Assembly (NCBI RefSeq): GCF_000143415.4
Contig: NW_003314285.1
Span: 1,678,966-1,742,965 of the forward strand
DNA: 64,000 nt
Reading direction: 5' to 3'
Origin: Selaginella moellendorffii
Lineage: Eukaryota > Streptophyta > Lycopodiopsida > Selaginellales > Selaginellaceae
Shown here: piece after piece, positions 1 through 8,402 of the stretch
Layout: every line of letters starts with the position of its first letter
How positions within the stretch are numbered: the first letter of the stretch is position 1
The notes under the pieces: model-generated
Database searches by the model: none
What the model was told of the DNA's origin: nothing
The model's input: the letters and a program-made list of their open reading frames with translations, nothing else
Position numbers and translations under genes: made by a program

Positions 1-1589
1 ACGTGCTCCGGTCATGTAGCGGCTATAAGAACGAGCCATTCATGAGCAGCAGCGTTGTCGACGATGAGGTTGACGTCTTTCATGTTGCAGCGCTGGTGGT
101 CTGGCCTGCAAGCAGGAAATTGCAGGTTTTGAAGCATAACTGGAGCTCTTTGAAGAAAAACTTGAGGTCGCTCATCGCACGAGTTCTGGAAAAACACTTG
201 GCTCGCCTCGACTCGACCGAGGCCAAGAGGGATGTGCACAACCTGGTGTGTGTCTTGCAAGGCCAAAATTGTAACAGCGGTGTCGAGGTTGAGGTTTGGG
301 CTCAGGTTTTAGACTTGTGCTGTAAGTCTGGGCTCGAGGAAGATGCTCTGATGCTTGTAAAGGCTTGGGGAAATTATCATCCATTGTTTTGGACAGCGAT
401 GTCTAAGTTGCCATGGGACGATGTCAAAAAGTGCATGATCTCATTTCGATTTCAATCAGAGAGATCTATGGATCTGGTTATGGAGCTCAAGTCAGTTGGA
501 CGTGAGGATGATGCACTAGAGCTTGCAAAGTTGTTGGCGCGGCATGTGCACTATGATGTTAAGATTTTGGAGTTTTGCTTGAGCTATGGGCTTAAGGACG
601 AGGTGACAGAAATCCTGAAAGACATGCCAATCGAGAAGATTGCAGTGGCTGCGCATCGAGAAGAGTATCGCGAAGCTGTGGAACTTCGCATCGGATCCAT
701 GGAAAAGGCTTTTAACAGCGGCACATATACTAGAGCCTATAATCTGGATCCTGTGGCACGGATGATTCTTAAGGTGGCAGGATACGGCTCCCACGACTTG
801 GCAACAGCTTTTGCATCCAAGCTCCAGAGTCTTTTGCCTAATTACATCGATCCGGGAAATATGCAAGGGGAACCTTTTCTGGCAGCATTCCTCTTGTCAA
901 GGGAGCTTGTGTCATATGAAGTGGCATTCAACTGCGCCCGGGATCGGAATTATGTGGAACTAGTCGCGGTGATAGCAGGGATGAAAGACGCGGCCGGTTT
1001 CATAGGCTTGAAGGAGACGAACAAAAATATGGCAAGGCTGTTCAAGGACCTATGTTTACACGTTCTCGAATGGGAACAAGTGTTTGATGGAGAGGAGGAC
1101 AAGGCCTTGGTCGAGTACAACGGCAGCAAGAAGCCCAAGTTGCAAGGCATGAGCGAAAAGTTCCAAGAGTTTGTGGAGGCAGTGCTGTGGTTTGGAGATG
1201 AGGGAATGATCGCAGCCATGGTTGACCAGCTCGTCGTTCGGATCCACGTAATATGGAAGCTACTCTACAAGGAGTGTGGATTGGTGCAAAGAGTGGTGAG
1301 CTTTGGTGTTCCGGCGGCGACCGAAGCTCTCAGATATCTGGTGGAAGCGAGGAGAGATCACTTGCGCAGAGGTGTGAGATATGGAATGGATGATATGATC
1401 ACGTGGTATCCCCCTCGCAAGCGAGCCAGGATTTGTGGCACTGACTTGGATCCAGACCAGGTGAAGGAAAATCCTCGACTGCTTCGTGTTGTTTGTGATA
1501 TCAGGAAGGAACAGTGGGAAGCCCATGCCAGCCTCGAAGTTAACTACTTGGAAAACTTGCTAGACAATGATCTTAAGATTACCTCGTAG
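1..1589 (+). CDS. Unrecognised intronless plant protein, possibly 5'-partial
   Basis: The reading frame is open from the window edge to a stop at 1587-1589. The first plausible ATG is at 42 (MSSSVVDD), giving 515 residues; whether the true start lies upstream of the window cannot be decided. I do not recognise the family. The protein is predicted mostly helical, rich in Leu, Val, Glu and Lys, with no signal peptide or membrane segment. A basic PPRKRARI stretch near the C-terminus could be a nuclear localisation signal. Several segments (for example SGLEEDALMLVKAWG, GREDDALELAKLLAR) resemble the amphipathic helices of alpha-solenoid proteins, but no PPR consensus is visible. It is followed 71 bp later by a co-oriented gene. 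The length and codon use support a real gene; the function is unknown. Confidence 0.7.
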   Translation, partial: VLRSCSGYKNEPFMSSSVVDDEVDVFHVAALVVWPASRKLQVLKHNWSSLKKNLRSLIARVLEKHLARLDSTEAKRDVHNLVCVLQGQNCNSGVEVEVWAQVLDLCCKSGLEEDALMLVKAWGNYHPLFWTAMSKLPWDDVKKCMISFRFQSERSMDLVMELKSVGREDDALELAKLLARHVHYDVKILEFCLSYGLKDEVTEILKDMPIEKIAVAAHREEYREAVELRIGSMEKAFNSGTYTRAYNLDPVARMILKVAGYGSHDLATAFASKLQSLLPNYIDPGNMQGEPFLAAFLLSRELVSYEVAFNCARDRNYVELVAVIAGMKDAAGFIGLKETNKNMARLFKDLCLHVLEWEQVFDGEEDKALVEYNGSKKPKLQGMSEKFQEFVEAVLWFGDEGMIAAMVDQLVVRIHVIWKLLYKECGLVQRVVSFGVPAATEALRYLVEARRDHLRRGVRYGMDDMITWYPPRKRARICGTDLDPDQVKENPRLLRVVCDIRKEQWEAHASLEVNYLENLLDNDLKITS

Positions 1590-1660
1590 AAGTTCGTTTT
1601 CTATCTAATGTTTAAAGTTCTATCTAATCAATATCAAAGACCTTCTTACCTAGATAGAAA

Positions 1661-2576
1661 ATGAGCAGTGGGAGCCTGGGATTGCTCCTACACTGTGGTG
1701 GGTCTTTTGCATTCGCTCCAGATTCTCGTTTTTTCTCGGCAAGCTTGACGAGGAGCGAGAGAGGAGGAGGAGGAGTTCTTCGGGCATTGAGACTCCACCA
1801 GCAAATAGCTCAAGTTGCCGAGCAGGCCATCGCTGATGCCTCGTCTTCTCTCGACGGCCCAATTGAGCTCCCCGGCGATTTGGAGCAGCCCACCTCGCCA
1901 CTCCAAATCGCAGGTAGCGTCGTTCTCACTGGTGCCATCTCGGTTCTTCTCCTCCGCTCGTTGAGACGACGATACAAAGAAGCCAAAGAGAAGGTTCTTC
2001 TCCTACACTGTTTTTCACAGCAAACTTTAGAAGATTTTTTTTTTTTTTTCCAGAAACCTTTGAAGGAACAGGCGAAGCAGAATGTGCTCGCTAGCCTCGC
2101 CAACCAGGTAGTGGAGAAGCCACCACCATCGTTTGAGCAGACCCTGTATGGAGCTCTCTTGGCCGGCGCCATAGCTTTTGTGCTCTACCAGTGCACCACG
2201 GCAGTGACCGGCTCCTTCGCTTCAAAGCCACTTCCAACAGAATATGCTGTAAGTGAAAACTTTGATGCAAGTTTCTGCCGCTGACATGTTTGTGCCTTGA
2301 TCACCACAGACAAGGAACATTGCGGTGACTGTGAGGTACTCTTTCGTACCTGAGTTCTTCCTTGTCACTGACTCTCGAAACCGTTCTTTCTGTTTTCTCG
2401 TCTCATGCAGAACTATTATAAGTGGGATATGTTACCTCGCTACCTTTGTGTTCGCTGCCGACGCCATTGGATTGGCGCTCTATGGTCTTCAACTCTTGGT
2501 TAATCCTCCGCCAGCGGCACCAGAGAAAGGCACCGACGAGGAGGACGAATCAGCTCCTAGTGAAGAGAAACGATAG
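1661..2576 (+). CDS. DUF3082 chloroplast membrane protein
   Basis: Four exons can be joined with canonical GT-AG sites: 1661-1993, 2054-2248, 2310-2335 and 2411-2576, giving 239 residues. The introns are 60, 61 and 75 bp. Intron 1 is 60 bp and free of stops, so the unspliced frame also reads through it with a poly-Phe stretch. The N-terminus is rich in Ser, Arg and Gly, as in a plastid transit peptide. Hydrophobic segments follow around residues 85-100, 145-165 and 190-220. The C-terminal IAVTVRTIISG...YLATFVF...GLALYGLQLL region matches the cyanobacterial and plastid DUF3082 pattern. The end is an acidic tail. Function is not established; plastid membrane location is inferred from the family and the N-terminus. 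The gene converges with the DUF2062 gene, whose stop is 54 bp away. Confidence 0.8.
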
Positions 2577-2630
2577 CTTGAAGTATCCCTGGAATAAACA
2601 AATTGTTAGCTCGCAAGAAAAATCACAGGC

Positions 2631-3625
2631 TCACCTCGACTGCTCTTCCTCTTCGAGAAGTCCAATCTGAAGACCGGGGTCTGTTTTTGCTCCGTATCTC
2701 CGGATCAAACAGCTGAATATGGGCAAGAAACAGAAATACAGGAGGGCCATGATCGCAGGTGCTGCGACAGCCCAGCCAACAAGCTGTAATAAACAGTTAA
2801 GTGGAGTCAGCTACCCAACGAATGAGACATCACACATCTTCGCTTAAAAATGTGATCCATCGTTGTGTTTACCGCATGGAGAAGGCTTAAAAGTATAGAT
2901 TTGGTGGCTTTTCCAGTAACGGCCTTCCAGAGAGCGTTGGACGAGAGCATTATGTGTCCACCGTTCGTTAGCCATTCTCCCAGCCGCAGGAAAGGGATCA
3001 ACAGCCTGAAAAGCATCGCGAAGTAAGAGATAGAAGACAGGGAATATATAAAAGTATGATTTTTTAGCACTCACGCGAGCTCTAGTGGAGTAGCAACGAA
3101 ATTCGTGAGCATCAAAGTTGGAGCGTGGCATCTGGATCTGAGAACGCAAACTGCGATCGCACACAAAAATAACGTCACACCTACAAAAACAAAGAGCCAA
3201 TTAAAGTCAGCACGAACAATTTTTTTTCTCCCTTTCTAGGCCAAGTCAAAGAGATCGTGAAGAAAAAACTGACCATAGATCGGGAAAACTCCCAGTGTCA
3301 CGCCTAAAGCGGCAGAAAAGGCAAGTTGCCTGGGCTCAGTTCCTCTGGAAATCCACAATCAAAAGAGGAACAAAAAAGGGAAAAGAAAATTCTACCTGCG
3401 AACGATAAGCATGAAAGGCCGTGAAATTCGAGCCTTCCACCACCGCACGACCCATCTCCCTTCGGAATCTCTGACTAGATCGATCCTATCGCCCTCATCC
3501 TCCATGGAAGGATTGGGAGTAACGTTAATCTCGGCAGAGCCTTGCCGCTTAACATCCAGCGTGACAATCTTGGCCGCCGGCGACGCCTCGGCGCCTCCAT
3601 TTTCCACAACCACCTCCACTGTCAT
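2631..3625 (-). CDS. DUF2062 membrane protein
   Basis: Five exons on the minus strand (3625-3396, 3344-3274, 3180-3075, 3005-2873, 2783-2631) join in frame to 230 residues with short introns. After an acidic soluble N-terminus (about 70 residues), the segment GTEPRQLAFSAALGVTLGVF opens a DUF2062-type membrane domain. Further hydrophobic helices follow (TLFLCAIAVCVL; LVGWAVAAPAIMALLYFCFL), with the typical CHAPTLMLTNFVATPLELA loop before the third. DUF2062 proteins occur in bacteria and plants; no biochemical role is known to me. The C-terminus is acidic (LLEEEEQSR). The N-terminus is not obviously a transit peptide, so the membrane is undecided. A short upstream ORF overlaps the start codon. 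Confidence 0.82.
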
Positions 3626-3648
3626 GGCCGCGACAATCCCAGTCGCAT
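3622..3648 (-). promoter_or_regulatory. uORF overlapping the DUF2062 start codon
   Basis: On the minus strand an ATG at 3648 opens an eight-codon ORF whose TGA overlaps the main ATG at 3625 in an ATGA arrangement. If the 5' UTR includes it, the main protein would need leaky scanning or termination-reinitiation. Whether the transcript starts upstream is not known. Confidence 0.4.
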
Positions 3649-4070
3649 TCCCTGAGTGAAATCCCTGCCACAGGAGGAAGAAAAGACCAAAGGCACACCT
3701 GGCGTGATCCGGAGCTCGAATTGATTGATCGATCGATCGGTGGACTGCGCGTGAGAGAGAGCGTGGAAAAGAGGAAGAGCCTTGGAACCCTATCGAGCAA
3801 ATTTGAAATGCCGGGTTTCCACATTGACTGCTGATCTAGCGATACGCGGTTGCGACACTTGTCAGACTCTCCAGGTCGCCGGTTCAATTCCATCCAAGCG
3901 AGCGAAAGCTTCTTTTTTTTCTATGTACAACTCAAACGAATGCGCGAGGCTCCCTGTTAAAGAAAGAAGAAAGGAATTACGATCAAACAATGGATGGAAA
4001 AACAAAATGGACGAGAAAAAATAAAGCATGGATCTTACTTGGGATGGATTCTTATAAATGGATCGAAGAG

Positions 4071-4869
4071 CTACAAGAAGTATTTCATTCGCACGTCCCG
4101 TCTCATCGCGTTATAGACAGCTCGAACCTGTTGGAAGAAGAAAAATCTATGGATGGTAAGCTCCTTCTCTAGCGCTGGAAACGTTTCACTTACTTGATCT
4201 CCGGAATTCACCACGACGGGGCCGATTCTCACGGATATATACTTGCCTCTGGACGACAATCTCTTGGAAACCCAGGCCTGTGTCAAACATCTTTCGTAAG
4301 AAAAGAGAAAGGAAAAACACGAAACTTTACCCGTGGAATTGGAGACTGAAGAACAGTCTCCACGGCAACCACCATCGCCTGCGCGAAATCGTCGCCTCCT
4401 CTCCCAATCGCTGTGAATCTCCTCACCATCGGGTAGAGATTCACCTGGTGCAAAGCTTTAAAGAGGCTGTTAGACTGCAAGCTTTTCTTTCTTTCATTCT
4501 CACATACCCGTTCGTCCAATGCCTTCCATTGATCCTCAGGAAGATAGCCTCCAATCACGACATTGAGAGTCTTCCCCACTCGACCATCGCGCTTGGACAC
4601 CTCTGCGAATCCAAAACTCGCTCAATCCCAGCCACCACACACCAATCGCCAGAAACAAAACCTGAGAGCGCCCTGAGAAGCGCATCCTGGGGGGGCCTCT
4701 TGTCGCCTCCATTCCCACCATTCCCGCCATTCCCACTGCTCCCGTCGCCATTGTAAGCCCGGCATTTGCAGTAGATCGAAGACTCCGGCTTGAATCTGCC
4801 GCTGCCGACGGCCGCCGCGACTCCCCGGATCCTACTCACCGCAATGCCGCCATAGACAGCACTCCCCAT
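4071..4869 (-). CDS. DUF493 family protein, probably plastid-targeted
   Basis: Five exons (4869-4662, 4602-4508, 4444-4331, 4277-4194, 4127-4071) give 185 residues; introns are 52-66 bp. The N-terminal about 65 residues have transit-peptide character (Ser, Arg, Ala, Gly), including a GNGGNGGNGG linker. The C-terminal domain contains RLSSRGKYISVRIGPVVV followed by QVRAVYNAMRRDVRMKYFL. This is the ferredoxin-like DUF493 (bacterial YbeD) pattern of SSKG(K/N)Y...V, then QV...Y and a final V(R/K)M. YbeD-type domains resemble ACT-like regulatory folds, and their role in plants is unassigned. I chose ATG 4869 because it begins the transit-like segment; an ATG-less frame continues upstream. Confidence 0.8.
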
Positions 4870-5590
4870 CTCAAGCAAAGCCCTAATCTCTGTTTTTAGG
4901 GCAAAAGTAAAAAAATATTTCATCCATGGTTTAGGAAAAAGGAATAGCAAAGAAATATAAATTTTATATGCGATCCGACAGGGGGACTTTCAATCATGCA
5001 AAACCTAAAGCTTGTTGATTTGTAAACTTCGCTCTGAAGTTTTAGGAGTCTAGGACTTGACGGATTATGTCTGATCACATATTCTGTCAAGTTCTGGACC
5101 TCTATGTGACCCGAAACGCTCAGCCTCATCATATATTTTTTTCAAGTTCTGGACCTGTGATCCGAAACCCTCAGATGAAAACGCAAGCTACAAAGAAAGA
5201 AACTGGACTTTTAACGGGGTCAAGAAGTTAAAAAATCTTTTGCTAATCTAAGTTTTTCAATAGATAATTAAAATGTCTTGCCAATCTTTATCTCTAGTTC
5301 CAAGTGTATAATATAGAGTAGGCCACTGTTTCTACCCAAATCATAGCATAGAAGTGCTGCAAATGTCCTTTTTGTTTTCTCACCACTTGTCAGAGTATGT
5401 ATGGGAGTCAAATCTCTTCAATACTTATAGGTAGAACAAGAATTACACGAAGGTTTGATGCTAAGGCCACTCACATTGTTGTTCTCTTTGAAAGAATTTA
5501 AGACCTCAGCATCAAAGAGATCTCATGGGCAACTAGAGTGATGGTAAAAATGGTGGCACCATTGTATCCTATTGTGTCATGAGCTATATT
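4870..5590. other. Intergenic, no gene seen
   Basis: I see no supported coding region. A short direct repeat is present: a segment with GTTCTGGACCT and CCGAAAC at about 5089-5122 recurs at about 5142-5174, spaced 53 bp. Confidence 0.5.
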
Positions 5591-5591
5591 G

Positions 5592-7170
5592 CATCTTGGA
5601 TAGTGAGTCTTCTTCATTGGTGCAGATTCTGACTTTGGGCATTTGGAGCTCAACATGGAGCACCTAACAATCCACTTTCTCTAGCACACCATGAATTTGC
5701 TTATGTTTTCAGGGTTTCTTCCATATTATCACATTAATAATTTCATTCAGTATTGTGCCTTTAATCATATCTTGACAGACACAGCATAGTGTTTGAAGTT
5801 TACGAGGTGGCTGGTGGGGAAAGCACAAGCATGGATGAGAGCTTTGACAGAGGATGGGTGTGAGGACTTCCCATGTTGTTTTCTTCATTTTGTAAGGTAT
5901 TTGAGATCTTCACTATATCTCCAAACTGGTGGATCCCAAGTGCATTATGGACAGATGATTCTAGATGGGAGAAATCCTGTGTAGAGTCAGTACAAAAGAA
6001 ATTAATGGTGTTGCATTCCACCACTTTAACTGTGCAGGAGAAGGAATTTATGACAAAGAAGTGTTTGTATGGATGAAACTGGATCATTGATTGATCTAGT
6101 AGATGTACAGAGTGACATATTTACATATATCAGCTGCCGGAATGACAAAGTGCTAAACCCAGGAAATTAGGGCAGTTAAGTGATTAAGGGGATTGGGATA
6201 AATGCAGCAAAAGGCAAATAGTGAGATTACAATCAAAAGGCAAACTTGTAAACATGGATTAATTATTGTTAGCAAAGGATAAACCTAACAACCAAAATAG
6301 ATCATTACAATAAAGAAGATGATGCCAAAGAATGGGTTGAAACCAAAGATGGTGGTGTTGTATATTGGCTGGTGCTATATCCATTTTACACATCTTTTCT
6401 CTATGGGTATATTGCTTTGGAATCCAGGCTCATTTAGCTTCTTGAGGTTGCCATCAGTGGCTGGTTTATGAAGCAAAGGAATTTGTGGCCAACATTATTT
6501 TTGATAGAGCTGTTTTTAATTAGCATTGAATCAAAGTTCATAACAATGAGATTGTGAGTATTGTTATTCCTGATAGCAGAACATTTTCCAGCCGACACCA
6601 CCATTTTTGGCTTCACCAGCAACATTTAGGACATCTTATTTAAGTGCTTCTCACTTCAGTGCCATGATCTTTTTGGTTGTTAGGTTTACCCTCTACTAAC
6701 AATAATCAACTCCTGTCTACAGGTTACTAGTATACATCCAAAAATCTTTGCTTTTTGCCCCTGCTATTTGCCTCCTGCTATTTGCCTTTTGCTGAAATAT
6801 TGGCCTTTGCTTGGATATAGTAGAATATTTTCCACACACCACCATCTTATGCCTTCAAAACAAAACAAACAATGTGGGGAAGTCTTCACACTCATCCTTT
6901 GCCAAAACCCTCACCCAGGCTTGTTGGTTTCCCCACCAACAACCTTGCAAACTCCAAATACTGTGCCATATCAGTCAAGATACGATTAGGCACAATACCG
7001 AGTGAAATTTTCAATGTGATCATGTGGAAGAAAACCTGAAGCAAGATTAAACATAAGCAAGTTCATGGCGTGCTGGAGAAAGTGGATTGTTAGCTGCTCC
7101 ATGTTGAGCTCTAAATGCCTAAACTCAGAATCTGCAACTGATGAAGAAGACTTGTTATCCGAGATGCACT
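5592..7170. repeat. Imperfect 1.5-kb inverted repeat (foldback)
   Basis: Sequence in the left half recurs in reverse complement in the right half over most of its length. Examples: TCTTCTTCATTGGTGCAGATT near 5608 pairs with the complement of 7120-7160; the cattgtgcct/atatcttgac block near 5753-5775 pairs with 6970-7000; GCAAAAGGCAAATAG near 6207 pairs with 6777-6792; CCTAACAACCAAAA near 6285 pairs with 6671-6684; AAAGATGGTGGTGT near 6344 pairs with 6592-6606. The symmetry centre is near 6380-6480. The arms are visibly diverged. One arm carries a 100-codon frame (7288-6986) of unknown origin; the other arm has stops. It may be an old foldback or a head-to-head duplicated transposon fragment. 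Confidence 0.65.
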
Positions 7171-7377
7171 CCTGAAAATTTAACTCGCGAAGTAGCTGAG
7201 AGAACTGTCCACGAGCCTGACCTAATGAAATAGTTTGTGCCTTGTACTCCACTGAGCTACTTGTTTTTTGCACTGGCATGGACCACAAAAGCCCAGATGC
7301 CTAATAAGAAAACTGTAGCTGCGACTTACCTCTACTTTGATAAGCACGCCTGTTTGAAAATTATCAAACTAAACCAT

Positions 7378-7475
7378 ATCAACATGCCAAGAATGCATAA
7401 GAAACCCAGCTACCTCAGCTTAGCGTGCAAACCTTTCTATACATGTTGAACGCGATTGCAAGCAGCTTGTCTGGC
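7378..7475 (-). pseudogene. Stray copy of capping-enzyme exon 13/intron 13
   Basis: About 95 bp (AACATGCCAAGAATGC ... CTTTCTATAC ... GAACGCG) nearly duplicate 8520-8615. That source covers the last intron and the end of exon 13 of the mRNA-capping enzyme gene. The copy lies in the same orientation about 1.1 kb beyond the source, has no flanking exons, and is not functional. Confidence 0.65.
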
Positions 7476-7574
7476 TCAAAATGTTGGCATGTTGGCTTGG
7501 CATTTGCTTCGGCTCACCATAGCGCACTCCAATTCCCACATTGTTGTAGCCAACGAGCTCATTGATCAAAAGAT

Positions 7575-8045
7575 ATGGCCTCTACAAAGTGGCTGCGAAA
7601 GATTTGCCAAGTTACAAAGCAGAGAATAGATTCTTTTTCTTGGGTGAGATCTGTCAAGAGTCTTTCGTGTTTTGCTAGAACCGAATGATAGGAAAGCGGC
7701 AGTAAACTTGCGAGAGCTCAAGACTGTCAACTTTCACATTCAACGCATATATTGATGAGCAAGAGATTTTTTGGTGATGCTTCCAGAAGTAGACAAAAAA
7801 TCCATAGAGTCCCAGAGATCTATACTCCAGAGCTTAAGCATGGGTGCCAAGTTCCACATTACTGAGTTTATTCCAGCCTACCTTGAGTGGCATCCGTCAA
7901 TTCAAGAAGCTATATGAGATTCAAGACAATTCTTGCAGAAAATACTCAAGGAGCATAAGGAATCACGTCAGGGTCCCAAGGATTTCATGGGTGTCATGCT
8001 AGAGAACTCATACTAGAGGAAGGCTCTGGAGGGGAAGACGTTGTC
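7575..8045 (+). pseudogene. Cytochrome P450 relic
   Basis: Short stretches in shifting frames follow P450 order. KWLRKICQ...RIDSFSWVR resembles the helix C WKxLRKIC...RlxSFxxVR block, AAVNLREL resembles the pvnLrEl segment, and MSKRFFGD resembles the GKRyFGd segment. These are followed by FHITEFIPAYLEWHPSIQEAI and FLQKILKEH...GPKDFMGVML, as in the helix F-G to HK(D/E)FvDvLL region. Stops and frameshifts separate the blocks, and no haem-binding Cys motif was found. It is a decayed gene fragment lying between the two copies of capping-enzyme sequence. Confidence 0.55.
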
Positions 8046-8402
8046 AAAGCAATTATAACAGAGCATAGAAAATTATCAAACTAGACCAAATCATTGTCCT
8101 GGACTGGAGACAACAATGCTTGGCACTAGTCCCAGCTTCAGATACATGATTGGCCGACACTTCCGGAAGAGTGCTTGCAGAGATCTGTGTGCTGCAAATA
8201 ATTGTCAACTTGATATTCAAAGATTCTGCTACACGAACACGTGAAAACAATGAGAACTGAATATGATCTAATTACGTGTTGAGTCTCCACTTTGAGAGGA
8301 AACTTCATGGTAATCAACACCATTCTTTTAACTACTAAGCTTTTGGTTGAACAACATAAATGTATAGTTTCTCCTCCATCTGCGCGGACAAGTCAGCTAA
8401 AC

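Noticed and set aside
3830-3901. A functional tRNA gene
   Set aside because: The acceptor, anticodon and T stems do not pair and no standard anticodon loop with U33 can be placed, despite good A and B boxes.
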